From positions 154,867-218,866 of the forward strand of contig NZ_JAAMFK010000003.1 in assembly GCF_018437275.1 (NCBI RefSeq): a stretch of DNA of 64,000 bases, given 5' to 3'. Both the position numbers and the translations under genes were made by a program. Of the stretch, positions 55,506-64,000 are shown piece by piece (positions within the stretch are counted from its first letter, which is position 1; each line of letters begins with the position of its first letter). The notes beneath the pieces were generated by a model. The model saw nothing but the letters and a program-made list of their open reading frames with translations, was not told the DNA's origin and ran no database searches. The stretch is from Fructobacillus broussonetiae (GTDB lineage: Bacteria > Bacillota > Bacilli > Lactobacillales > Lactobacillaceae).

Positions 55506-56639
55506 ATGAAATTTACGATTAATCGCCAAGCATTCATCAAAGCTTTAAATGATGTTTCAAGAGCTATTTCATCTAAGACAACGATTCCTATTCTGACCAA
55601 CTTAAAATTAGACCTTCAAGATGATCAGTTGGTACTTACAGGATCTAACGCAGACATCTCAATTCAAATTACAATGACTGCGGAAGATACTGCTAATGAA
55701 TTGAACATCGAAAGTACTGGTGGAATTACCTTACCAGCTACTTTCTTCATCAATATCGTTAAGCACTTACCTGCTAACTCAATGACTTTGTCAGTTGAAG
55801 GATTGCAAGCTTTGATTACTTCAGGTTCAGCATCCTTTAAGATTAATGGTCAACCTAGCTCTGCTTACCCTAAGTTGCCAGAACTTTCTGAATCAAAATC
55901 ATTGAAGATTTCTGCAGCACAATTAATTGAATTGATTGCTCAAACAAAAATCTCAGCTTCAACTCAAGAAAGTCGTCCAATTTTGACGGGTATTCACCTT
56001 TCATTGAACGGGAACCAGATCAAGGCTGTGACAACTGACTCACACCGATTGTCACAACGCATTATTACTTTGGTTGCGGAAGAAAATGAAGAAGCGGCAT
56101 CCGTTATCATTCCTGCCAAGGCCTTTAATGAATTGCAGTCTTTGCTTGAAGGTCAAAACCGTGTTGAAGTAAAATTGTCTGCTAACCAAGCTGTCTTTAC
56201 TTTCGGTAACACAACCTTCTACTCACGTTTGCTTGAAGGAAACTATCCTGAGACTGATCGTTTGATTCCATCAGAAGCAAACACTGAAATCGAAATCGAT
56301 GCTGGTGTCTTGTCTGGAGCCATTGATCGTGCTTCTCTTCTTTCTCACGAATCTCGAAACAACGTCGTTTTGTTGACGATTAAGGATCAGCATGCTGAAC
56401 TTTCTGGAAACTCCCAGGAAGTTGGACAAGTGAAGGAAGAATTATCAGCGGATAAGATTGTCGGTGACGACCTTGAAATTTCATTCAATCCTGATTACGT
56501 TCGTGATGCACTCCGTGTTTTGCAGGGTAAGACAGTTGAATTGAAATTCACGACGAACTTGCGACCATTCATCATCATTCCTGAAGGTGAAACAGACAAT
56601 AAGCAGTTACAATTGGTAACGCCGGTTCGAACTTTCTAA
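55506..56639 (+). CDS. dnaN: DNA polymerase III beta sliding clamp
   Basis: A 377-residue sliding clamp with three repeated clamp domains. The N-terminal MKFTINRQAFIKALNDVSRA and the C-terminal LQLVTPVRT pattern are typical. AAAGGAGG lies 9 bases upstream. A terminator follows, so dnaN is separated from yaaA-recF. Confidence 0.98.
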   Translation: MKFTINRQAFIKALNDVSRAISSKTTIPILTNLKLDLQDDQLVLTGSNADISIQITMTAEDTANELNIESTGGITLPATFFINIVKHLPANSMTLSVEGLQALITSGSASFKINGQPSSAYPKLPELSESKSLKISAAQLIELIAQTKISASTQESRPILTGIHLSLNGNQIKAVTTDSHRLSQRIITLVAEENEEAASVIIPAKAFNELQSLLEGQNRVEVKLSANQAVFTFGNTTFYSRLLEGNYPETDRLIPSEANTEIEIDAGVLSGAIDRASLLSHESRNNVVLLTIKDQHAELSGNSQEVGQVKEELSADKIVGDDLEISFNPDYVRDALRVLQGKTVELKFTTNLRPFIIIPEGETDNKQLQLVTPVRTF

Positions 56640-56650
56640 ATAAAATCTTG

Positions 56651-56677
56651 AAGAGACCCTTTATGGGTCTTTTTTTA
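56651..56677 (+). terminator. dnaN terminator
   Basis: AGACCC-TTTAT-GGGTCT followed by TTTTTTT. Confidence 0.85.
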
Positions 56678-56782
56678 TACTATAAAAGCAACCTGCCCTT
56701 TTTAAGTGATTTAGACGAAACAGACTGCTTAAAGAAAAAAACGCAAATAAAGCCTCTTACGGGCAAATAGCGCTAAATGTGT

Positions 56783-56788
56783 TATAAT
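56783..56788 (+). promoter_or_regulatory. Extended -10 promoter of yaaA-recF-gyrBA
   Basis: TATAAT preceded by TGT, 36 bases before the yaaA start. Confidence 0.55.
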
Positions 56789-56824
56789 ATTAGAGTAAGT
56801 CTTACAAAAATTTGGGGAAGTTTT

Positions 56825-57196
56825 ATGGCTGAACGTTTAGCAATTACAACTGATTTTATTACCCTGGCTCAGTTGCTTAAAATCACGGATATTATTAAGT
56901 CCGGAGGACAAGCAAAAGCCTATTTAGCCAATGAAGAAGTATTGCTGAATGGTGAACAAGAAAACCGCCGAGGAAAGAAACTATATCCTGGTGATTTGAT
57001 TGAAACGGCCGGCGAAGCCTTTGTTATCGAAGAAGAGTCTGCTGAAGAAGCTGCAGAACGGGCTGAAAAAGCTGCGATTCTGGCTCGTTTTCAAGCAAAG
57101 GAAAAGAAGGCTGCTGTAAAAAAAAGCCAGTCGACACCTTCCAAAAAGAAGAAGCCGGCTAGAAAGAAGCCAACGGGTCCTTCTTCTTGGAATTAG
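56825..57196 (+). CDS. yaaA: S4-domain RNA-binding protein YaaA
   Basis: A 123-residue protein with an S4 domain at the N-terminus ([37 protein letters not shown]) and a basic Lys/Ala-rich tail. The ATG at 56825 (MAERLAIT) follows GGGGAAG; an upstream in-frame ATG is not supported. It is always found between dnaN and recF in Firmicutes and may act in ribosome assembly. Its stop overlaps recF. Confidence 0.88.
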   Translation: MAERLAITTDFITLAQLLKITDIIKSGGQAKAYLANEEVLLNGEQENRRGKKLYPGDLIETAGEAFVIEEESAEEAAERAEKAAILARFQAKEKKAAVKKSQSTPSKKKKPARKKPTGPSSWN

Positions 57197-58305
57197 AGAA
57201 TCTTGAACTTTCCCATTTTCGTAACTACGAAGAAGCATCCCTTACCTTCCAACCGGGTGTTAATGTTTTTCTCGGGCAAAACGCGCAAGGAAAAACAAAT
57301 CTGTTGGAAGCAATCTATGCTTTAGCCTTAGCTCGATCTCACCGCAGTAAAATCGACAAAGATTTAATTCAGTGGGGAGAAAATCAGGCCCGGGTGTCTG
57401 GTTCAATTAAAAACCGTTTCGGTAAGACGCCGCTTTCACTCTCCTGGTCTAACAAGGGAAAGCAAGCGCGCGTTAACCATTTAGACCAGAGTCGCTTGTC
57501 GACATACATCGGTCAATTAAATGTGATTTTATTTGCACCAGAGGATTTGGATTTGGTTAAGGGCCCACCCGCAACACGCAGGCGGTTCATCGACATTGAA
57601 TTTGGTCAGATGAATAAGACTTACTTACAGTTATCATCCCAGTACAAGCAAGTGCTTAAAGATCGGAATGCTTACTTGAAGGCATGGTCCTTTGGAAAAA
57701 AACAAGACCAGGTTTTCTTAGCGGTCTTGACCGATCAGTTGATTGATTTGGCAGCAAAACTCATGCTCCTCAAGAAAAAATTCTTAAAAGAGTTAGAGGA
57801 AACGTCAAAAATTATCCATAAGGATGTCGCTGATCAAAAAGAAGAACTCGCTTTGCACTATAAAACGTCGGTTCCAATGGCGGAATTAAATGACGTGGAA
57901 GCCGTTAAAAAAGCTTTGGAAGAAGCTTTTCAAAAGCACGGTGACCGAGAAAAAAAGCAGGGTACGACGTTAATCGGCCCGCACCGGGATGACTTTATGA
58001 TTGAGGTCAATGGAACCGATGTTTCGACATTCGGATCCCAGGGTCAGCAGCGAACGGCTGCATTGGCCCTAAAACTGGGAGAAATCGACCTGATGTACCA
58101 GGAAACTGGTGAATACCCAGTCTTACTACTCGATGATGTGTTATCCGAGTTGGACGCCTCACGGCAAACCCACCTCTTACTCACCATCGAAAACAAGGTG
58201 CAAACCTTTATCACCGCCCCCTCTCTTTCCGAGGTTGCTCGGTCGTTGATCAAAGAACCGAAAGTCTTTTTGGTCAAAAACGGAACGATCCAGGTGGAAG
58301 AGTAA
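57187..58305 (+). CDS. recF: DNA repair and recombination protein RecF
   Basis: A 372-residue SMC-like ATPase that helps load RecA at gaps. Walker A is GQNAQGKTN and the signature is [13 protein letters not shown], with Walker [13 protein letters not shown]. It starts at a TTG ([14 protein letters not shown]) that overlaps the last codons of yaaA, so the two are coupled. Confidence 0.96.
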   Translation: MELENLELSHFRNYEEASLTFQPGVNVFLGQNAQGKTNLLEAIYALALARSHRSKIDKDLIQWGENQARVSGSIKNRFGKTPLSLSWSNKGKQARVNHLDQSRLSTYIGQLNVILFAPEDLDLVKGPPATRRRFIDIEFGQMNKTYLQLSSQYKQVLKDRNAYLKAWSFGKKQDQVFLAVLTDQLIDLAAKLMLLKKKFLKELEETSKIIHKDVADQKEELALHYKTSVPMAELNDVEAVKKALEEAFQKHGDREKKQGTTLIGPHRDDFMIEVNGTDVSTFGSQGQQRTAALALKLGEIDLMYQETGEYPVLLLDDVLSELDASRQTHLLLTIENKVQTFITAPSLSEVARSLIKEPKVFLVKNGTIQVEE

Positions 58306-58326
58306 GAGAAGGCAAAGAGGAGAACC

Positions 58327-60318
58327 ATGGCAGAAGAAGAACAAGAAAAAGCAGCGATGACGCCAGAAGAACTGGACGAAGCTAGCAAGATGAACACAGA
58401 TGCCGACGCCTACAACGCCGATCAGATTCAGGTCTTGGAAGGGCTCGAAGCCGTTCGTAAGCGTCCTGGAATGTACATTGGAACGACAACGGCGCAGGGA
58501 TTGCACCACTTGGTTTGGGAAATTGTCGATAACGGAATCGATGAAGCCTTAGCTGGTTTTGCCTCCCACATTTCTGTTGCAATCGAGAAGGATAACTCCA
58601 TCACGGTAACCGATGATGGTCGTGGAATCCCTGTCGACATCCAAACAAAAACTGGAAAACCAGCTCTAGAAACTGTCTTCACGATTTTGCACGCCGGAGG
58701 AAAGTTCGGTGGTGGCGGATATAAGGTTTCTGGTGGTCTGCACGGGGTTGGAGCCTCCGTTGTTAACGCCTTGTCAACAAGCCTGGACGTTCGCGTTGTC
58801 CGTGACGGTCAACAGTACTACATGGATTTCCAGACGGGTCGTGTTAAGACGGGTATGACAAAGAAGGATGGTCCACTTCCAATCGAACGTGGAACAATCG
58901 TTCACTTTAAGCCAGATCCAGATATTTTCCAGGAAACAACAGTATTTAGTTATGAAACGTTGTTGGGCCGTGTTCGCGAATTAGCTTTCTTGAACAAGGG
59001 ATTGAAAATTTCAATCACGGACAATCGTCCAGACGAACCAGTTTCTGAAACGTTCCACTTCGAAGGTGGAATCAAGGAATACGTTTCCTATATGGACGAA
59101 GGCAAGCAGGTTCTCTTTGACCAACCGGTTTACGTTGAAGGTGAAGAAAACGGCATTGTCGTTGAAGTTGCCCTTCAATACACCACGGAAGTCAAAGAAA
59201 ACCTCAAGACTTTTACAAACAACATCAACACCTATGAAGGTGGAACTCACGAAACTGGGTTCAAGACTGCTTTGACTCGTGTCATTAACGACTACGCTCG
59301 AAAGCAAAACATTATCAAAGAAAACGGTGATTCATTAACGGGTGAAGACGTCCGTGAAGGAATGACTGCTATCGTTTCCATCAAGCACCCCGACCCTCAA
59401 TTCGAAGGTCAGACGAAGACGAAACTTGGTAACTCCGATGCTCGTCAAGCGGTGGATCGGATGTTCTCCGAGACTTTCGCCCGCTTCATGATGGAAAACC
59501 CAACGGTTGCTAAGCAAATCGTTGAAAAGGGAGCCCTGGCTCAAAAGGCTCGTTTGTCTGCCAAGCGCGCTCGTGAAATGACACGTAAGCAATCCGGTTT
59601 GGAAATTTCAAACTTGCCAGGTAAGTTGGCCGACAACACGTCAAAGGAACCTGAAATTTCAGAACTTTTCATTGTCGAGGGTGACTCGGCCGGTGGTTCT
59701 GCAAAGCAGGGACGTAATCGTTTGACTCAGGCCATTCTGCCTATTCGAGGTAAGATTTTGAACGTTGGTAAAGCATCATTAGATCGCGTTTTGGCCAACG
59801 AAGAAATCCGTTCCCTCTTTACGGCCCTCGGGGCCGGCTTTGGTAAGGACTTTGACGTTGAAAAAGCCCACTACCACAAAATCATCATCATGACTGATGC
59901 CGATGTCGATGGTGCTCACATTCGAACACTGTTGTTGACGTTGTTCTACCGATACATGCGTCCAATGATTGATGCCGGATACATTTACATCGCCCAGCCA
60001 CCTCTTTATGGTGTGTCATTGGGAAACTCAAAGACCATGACTTACTTGGATTCTGATGAAGAATTGGACCAATACTTGGCTCAATTGCCTTCAACGGCCA
60101 AGCCAAAAGTCCAGCGTTATAAGGGTCTTGGTGAAATGGATTACGACCAGTTGGCCGATACGACCATGGATCCAGCAAACCGCCGTTTGTTGCGGGTTGA
60201 CCCAGCCGATGCTGAGGAAGCAGATTCAGTAATCGATATGTTGATGGGTGGCGATGTGCCTCCTCGTCGTCAATTTATCGAGGATAACGCAGTTTACGTA
60301 CAAGACCTTGACGTCTAA
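58327..60318 (+). CDS. gyrB: DNA gyrase subunit B
   Basis: A 663-residue ATPase subunit of gyrase. It has the GHKL ATP-binding N-terminus ([17 protein letters not shown]), the [19 protein letters not shown] block and [10 protein letters not shown] short acidic N-terminal extension (about 1-30) precedes the conserved start. AGAGGAG precedes the ATG, and gyrA follows after 24 bases. Confidence 0.98.
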   Translation: MAEEEQEKAAMTPEELDEASKMNTDADAYNADQIQVLEGLEAVRKRPGMYIGTTTAQGLHHLVWEIVDNGIDEALAGFASHISVAIEKDNSITVTDDGRGIPVDIQTKTGKPALETVFTILHAGGKFGGGGYKVSGGLHGVGASVVNALSTSLDVRVVRDGQQYYMDFQTGRVKTGMTKKDGPLPIERGTIVHFKPDPDIFQETTVFSYETLLGRVRELAFLNKGLKISITDNRPDEPVSETFHFEGGIKEYVSYMDEGKQVLFDQPVYVEGEENGIVVEVALQYTTEVKENLKTFTNNINTYEGGTHETGFKTALTRVINDYARKQNIIKENGDSLTGEDVREGMTAIVSIKHPDPQFEGQTKTKLGNSDARQAVDRMFSETFARFMMENPTVAKQIVEKGALAQKARLSAKRAREMTRKQSGLEISNLPGKLADNTSKEPEISELFIVEGDSAGGSAKQGRNRLTQAILPIRGKILNVGKASLDRVLANEEIRSLFTALGAGFGKDFDVEKAHYHKIIIMTDADVDGAHIRTLLLTLFYRYMRPMIDAGYIYIAQPPLYGVSLGNSKTMTYLDSDEELDQYLAQLPSTAKPKVQRYKGLGEMDYDQLADTTMDPANRRLLRVDPADAEEADSVIDMLMGGDVPPRRQFIEDNAVYVQDLDV

Positions 60319-60342
60319 GCACTGCTTGATTCGGAGTTAGAA

Positions 60343-62901
60343 ATGCCAGAAGAACAAGATAGTCGAATTAAAAATACCCATTTGGCAGCGCAAATGAAGA
60401 CATCCTTTTTGTCTTATGCGATGTCAGTTATCGTGGCCCGTGCCCTTCCCGATGTTCGAGATGGATTGAAGCCGGTTCACCGCCGTATTCTCTACTCAAT
60501 GATTGAACAGGGAAACACGCCGGATAAGCCACACAAGAAGTCCGCTCGTATCGTTGGAGACGTTATGGGTAAGTATCACCCCCACGGTGATTCTGCCATT
60601 TACGAATCAATGGTTCGTATGGCCCAGGACTTCTCATACCGTTACATGCTTGCTGATGGACACGGAAACTTTGGTTCTGTCGACGGTGACGGAGCTGCCG
60701 CCATGCGTTATACTGAGGCCCGTTTGTCTAAGGTTGCCATGGAAATGGTTCGTGACCTGAACAAGGACACGGTTGATTTCGTACCAAACTACGATGGTGA
60801 AGAACGCGAGCCTGAAGTTATGCCTGCCCGTATTCCAAACCTCTTGGTTAACGGTGCGACCGGAATTGCCGTCGGTATGACGACAAACATCCCGACGCAC
60901 AACCTGGGTGAAGTCATCTCTGCTTTGCACATCTTGATGGAAAATCCTGATGCAACGACTGCAGATTTGATGGAAGCTTTGCCTGGACCCGATTTCCCAA
61001 CTGGTGGAATTGTTATGGGTAAAGCGGGAATCCGAAAGGCCTACGAAACGGGACGTGGAACAATTACGGTTCGTGCCAAGGTCGATATTGAACAAACAAA
61101 GACGGGGAAGGAACAAATTATTGTTACCGAACTCCCCTACGCCGTTAACAAGGCTCGCTTGATTGAACGAATCTCTGAATTGGTTCGTGACAAGAAGATT
61201 GATGGAATTACGGGAATTCGTGATGAAACTGATCGTGACGGGCTTCGTGTCTCAATCGACGTTCGTCGTGATGCTTCCGCATCCGTCATCTTGAATAACC
61301 TTTACAAGCAAACGCTTTTGCAAAGCGGATTCTCCTTCAACATGCTCGCCATCTCAAATGGTGCGCCTAAGACTTTGTCATTGAAGGAAATCCTTGAAGC
61401 CTACTTGGATCACCAACGTTCTGTTATCCGTCGCCGTACGGAATTTGATCTGAAGAAGGCTGAAGCACGTGCACACATCTTAGAAGGTTTGCGCATTGCT
61501 TTGGATCACATCGATGAAATCATCCATATCATCCGTTCTTCAAAGACGTCAGATGAAGCCAAGGGACGATTGATTGATGGTTACGACCTTTCAGACAAGC
61601 AGTCACAAGCCATCTTGGACATGCGCTTGGTCCGTTTGACTGGTTTGGAACGCGACAAGATTGAAGATGAATACCAAAAGTTGGTCGCATTGATTGCCGA
61701 TTTGAAGGACATCTTGGCTCACCAAGAACGAATCGATCAATTGATCTACGACGAATTGCTTGAAATTCAACACCGCTTCGGTGACGAACGTCGCACGGAA
61801 CTCCAAGTGGGTGACGTGACAAGCATCGAAGATGAAGATTTGATTGAAGAAGAAGACATCATCGTGACGTTGACGCACAATGGTTACATCAAGCGCGTGG
61901 CGGCCTCAGAATTTAAGGCCCAAAACCGTGGTGGTCGTGGTGTTCAAGGAATGAACTTAAACGATGAAGACTTCGTTGCACAATTGGCGAACCTTTCAAC
62001 CCACGATTCCCTCTTCTTCTTTACCAATAAGGGTAAGGTTTACCGTTTGAAGGGTTACGAAATCCCTGAATACGGTCGTGCTGCAAAGGGAATCCCAGTG
62101 ATTAACTTGATGAACTTCGATCAAGACGAAGCCATCCAATCACTGCTTACGGTACAGGGAAACCCTGCTGAATCGGAAGATAACCTCTTCTTTGTCACTC
62201 GTAAGGGTGTTGTTAAGCGTACGAAGGTTCAAGATTTCGCTAACATTCGAACTTCTGGTTTGAAGGCCTTGACGCTTCGCGAAGACGATGAAATCCTGAA
62301 GGTTTTGCAAACTGATGGTGTTCAAAACATCATTATTGCGACCCACAACGGTTACTCAGTAACCTTCGCCGAAGAAGCCGTCCGTCTAATGGGACGTGCC
62401 GCTGCCGGTGTTCGTGGAATTAACTTGCGCGAAGGTGACGAAGTTGTTGGTGCTGATATCTTAATGGACAGCCAAAATGTCTTTGTTATCACGGAAAAGG
62501 GTTACGGAAAGCAAACCGAAGCAAGCGAATACCCTGTTAAGGGTCGTGGTGGAAAGGGAATCAAGACCGCCACGATTACCGAAAAGAACGGACCACTTGC
62601 CGGAATGGTTACAGTTGACGGTGATGAAGACATCATGGTTACGACCGACCTCGGTGTGATGATTCGTTTCGGTATCGACACGGTTTCAAAGACCGGTCGT
62701 TCAACACAAGGTGTGCGTTTGATTCGTTTGGAAGACGACTCAAAGGTTGCTACCTTTACAAAGTTGGAACCAGTTTCGGACGATGATAACCCTGAAGAAG
62801 CGATGGCAGAAGAAGAACAAGGTGCAGAACCAGTTTCTGACCAAGTTCAAGACCTAGTTGATCGCGCTGAATCAGAACAAAACGATGACTCAGAAAAGTA
62901 A
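60343..62901 (+). CDS. gyrA: DNA gyrase subunit A
   Basis: An 852-residue breakage-reunion subunit. The catalytic tyrosine is Y123 in [10 protein letters not shown]. The quinolone region reads [12 protein letters not shown] with S84 and E88, the usual sensitive form. A C-terminal beta-pinwheel with [12 protein letters not shown] GyrA boxes and an acidic tail end the protein. A terminator follows. Confidence 0.98.
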   Translation: MPEEQDSRIKNTHLAAQMKTSFLSYAMSVIVARALPDVRDGLKPVHRRILYSMIEQGNTPDKPHKKSARIVGDVMGKYHPHGDSAIYESMVRMAQDFSYRYMLADGHGNFGSVDGDGAAAMRYTEARLSKVAMEMVRDLNKDTVDFVPNYDGEEREPEVMPARIPNLLVNGATGIAVGMTTNIPTHNLGEVISALHILMENPDATTADLMEALPGPDFPTGGIVMGKAGIRKAYETGRGTITVRAKVDIEQTKTGKEQIIVTELPYAVNKARLIERISELVRDKKIDGITGIRDETDRDGLRVSIDVRRDASASVILNNLYKQTLLQSGFSFNMLAISNGAPKTLSLKEILEAYLDHQRSVIRRRTEFDLKKAEARAHILEGLRIALDHIDEIIHIIRSSKTSDEAKGRLIDGYDLSDKQSQAILDMRLVRLTGLERDKIEDEYQKLVALIADLKDILAHQERIDQLIYDELLEIQHRFGDERRTELQVGDVTSIEDEDLIEEEDIIVTLTHNGYIKRVAASEFKAQNRGGRGVQGMNLNDEDFVAQLANLSTHDSLFFFTNKGKVYRLKGYEIPEYGRAAKGIPVINLMNFDQDEAIQSLLTVQGNPAESEDNLFFVTRKGVVKRTKVQDFANIRTSGLKALTLREDDEILKVLQTDGVQNIIIATHNGYSVTFAEEAVRLMGRAAAGVRGINLREGDEVVGADILMDSQNVFVITEKGYGKQTEASEYPVKGRGGKGIKTATITEKNGPLAGMVTVDGDEDIMVTTDLGVMIRFGIDTVSKTGRSTQGVRLIRLEDDSKVATFTKLEPVSDDDNPEEAMAEEEQGAEPVSDQVQDLVDRAESEQNDDSEK

Positions 62902-62926
62902 ACTTTCATCCTGATAGTTTCAAAAT

Positions 62927-62965
62927 AAAAAGCACGGACGATTTAATCGTTCGTGCTTTTTTTCT
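62927..62965. terminator. Bidirectional terminator after gyrA
   Basis: AAAGCACGGACGAT and ATCGTTCGTGCTTT arms (with a G-U pair) and T runs between convergent genes. Confidence 0.85.
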
Positions 62966-63743
62966 ATTCAACTGCTGCTGGTGGATTGGAAACGGCGACT
63001 TGCTGGCTCGACCAAATCGGAACGCCCTTTTTTGCGGTCGGCCACCGTAATGCCTCGCGAAGTGCCCCGGCGTAAAGTCGAGAGACCGGTAGGCGGTGTC
63101 CGGTTACCATCGTGACGATGTGAGTACCACAGTCATAGTCGTGCAAATAAGCAATGTTGATGGTAAAGGATGCGTGGATTTGGAAGAGTGAGTCGTGACA
63201 GTCAGGGATGGAGGCCATCGACGCATGGATTCGGGAAAGTCGATCCGCCTCGTGGACGAATAGATGGTGAGTCCCCTTGTCCGTTGTAATGTAGATAACG
63301 CGTGTTAAATCAAAAACCTTACTCGTTTTACCATGGGGTAAACGAATCGGGATTGGTCGAAGTTCTAAGATGCGACGTAAGTTTAAGTTTGCTTTCGCAA
63401 TGGCGCGAAGCAGGCGATCTAAGAAAGCAGAGCTAAAGTCCTGCTTAATGATAAAATCTAAGAAGCCCACTTGGGCTTCGAAGCACTGACCAACCAAAGA
63501 GGCGTTATCAGAGATCATGATAAGTTGAGCATCTGGATCCTTTTGGCGAATGAGCTGTGCCGTTTTCAAACCAGCTTTGTTGAATCCACGAATTGTGGAA
63601 TCTAGAATAACGACTTGGCCGTTCTTCACCTTCCGTAAAGCAGAAATTAATGCAGAAGGTGTTTCATAAAAGATTGGGTCCAATAGTGTCTTCTTAAAGA
63701 AGCGCTTGTCCTGGGCCTTGTCGGTGAGGATGTAGCATGGCAT
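62964..63743 (-). CDS. LytTR-type response regulator, orphan
   Basis: A 259-residue regulator. Residues 1-120 form a receiver-like domain with D48 in VVILDSTIRG as the likely phospho-site. Residues 150-250 form a LytTR DNA-binding domain (DSLFQIHASFTINIAYLHDY, GHRLPVSRLYAGAL). This is the AgrA/ComE type that controls bacteriocins or surface traits, but no histidine kinase lies next to it in the window. The acidic pair expected near residue 8 (here TDK) is incomplete, so phosphorylation is uncertain. AAAGGAAG precedes the ATG and a TATAAT -10 is about 40 bases upstream. Confidence 0.82.
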   Translation of the reverse strand: MPCYILTDKAQDKRFFKKTLLDPIFYETPSALISALRKVKNGQVVILDSTIRGFNKAGLKTAQLIRQKDPDAQLIMISDNASLVGQCFEAQVGFLDFIIKQDFSSAFLDRLLRAIAKANLNLRRILELRPIPIRLPHGKTSKVFDLTRVIYITTDKGTHHLFVHEADRLSRIHASMASIPDCHDSLFQIHASFTINIAYLHDYDCGTHIVTMVTGHRLPVSRLYAGALREALRWPTAKKGVPIWSSQQVAVSNPPAAVE

Positions 63744-63946
63744 ACATGTCTTCCTTTCTGCGTATTTGATAATATAATTATACGAGCTTTTGCAAGAAAA
63801 GACTCTATTTTATTTAAAAAAATAAAGAATGGTCTAGATATCAAGAAAATATGAAAGCAAAAAGTGTATTTTTGTATAATAAGTACAGATATCTCCCCCT
63901 CTCAAAGAAAGTAAAAGTAAAAAGTCAAAAAAAGCAAAAAAAAGCA

Positions 63947-63975
63947 TTGACGAAACCTGGGCAAATCCGTATACT
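63947..63975 (+). promoter_or_regulatory. Strong promoter facing off the right edge
   Basis: TTGACG (63947-63952), 17 bases and TATACT (63970-63975). The transcript would begin near a hairpin GTTCC-TTACGA-GGAAC at 63983-63998. The controlled gene is outside the window. Confidence 0.75.
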
Positions 63976-64000
63976 AATTATTGTTCCTTACGAGGAACGG

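Overview
The window looks like the replication-origin neighbourhood of a lactic acid bacterium (Firmicutes, Lactobacillales). The block rpmH-dnaA-dnaN-yaaA-recF-gyrB-gyrA with DnaA boxes on both sides of dnaA, an F-type ATP synthase operon, PepO, GpmA, an Apf-like LysM protein, a lysine riboswitch, a Tyr T-box and Firmicutes-type promoters all fit. The protein repertoire and moderate GC suggest Leuconostocaceae (Leuconostoc/Fructobacillus/Weissella-like); that family placement is inference. Most genes left of dnaA are on the minus strand and most to its right on the plus strand, as expected for replication leaving an origin near 53.5-55.5 kb.

Layout. 1-3.6 kb: 5' part of rpoB (minus, running off the left edge) with a promoter and an attenuator-like leader. 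3.7-8.6 kb: a small membrane protein, then a BceRS/BceAB-type antimicrobial-peptide sensing and resistance module. 8.6-12.3 kb: lysine permease under a lysine riboswitch, a membrane protein, trpS, tRNA-Glu. 12.4-20.1 kb: Apf-like cell-wall protein and atpBEFHAGDC. 20.4-28.4 kb: gpmA, a cold-shock gene, a DHA2 exporter with a DUF4811-like partner, a CoaA-like kinase, helD and pgk. 28.5-30.2 kb: an HTH/membrane protein, a small membrane protein, a compact type I toxin-antitoxin locus of the Fst/par layout, tRNA-Gln and tRNA-Tyr. 30.3-39.5 kb: pepO, a secreted protein, azlCD, a second DHA2 exporter, alpha-carbonic anhydrase, hemolysin-III, a HesB-like protein, degV and two crcB fluoride channels. 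39.5-43.1 kb: a frameshifted Rrf2 regulator, then a tryptophan ABC transporter (trpXYZ) behind a tandem-Trp leader peptide and attenuator; trpX itself carries a frameshift. 43.1-50.2 kb: HTH protein, BcrAB-like ABC exporter, a structured intergenic region, tyrS with a T-box, a large FAD/NAD(P)-binding protein and a frameshifted alpha/beta hydrolase preceded by two parS sites. 50.2-53.5 kb: small membrane protein, MscL-like protein, CorA, yidC, rnpA, rpmH. 53.5-64 kb: oriC, dnaA through gyrA, an orphan LytTR regulator and a strong outward promoter.

The most interesting signals are RNA-based: a 36-codon hydrophobic toxin gene with a facing antisense-type RNA sharing two direct repeats (about 29.64-29.92 kb); a leader peptide MTAFSLQLNRQWWRR plus terminator ahead of trpXYZ; the lysine riboswitch, Tyr T-box and rpoB leader terminator; and an unexplained cluster of inverted repeats at 45.39-45.53 kb. 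Three single-base frameshifts occur within about 10 kb (39.9, 40.7 and 49.7 kb), which could be real decay or sequence errors.
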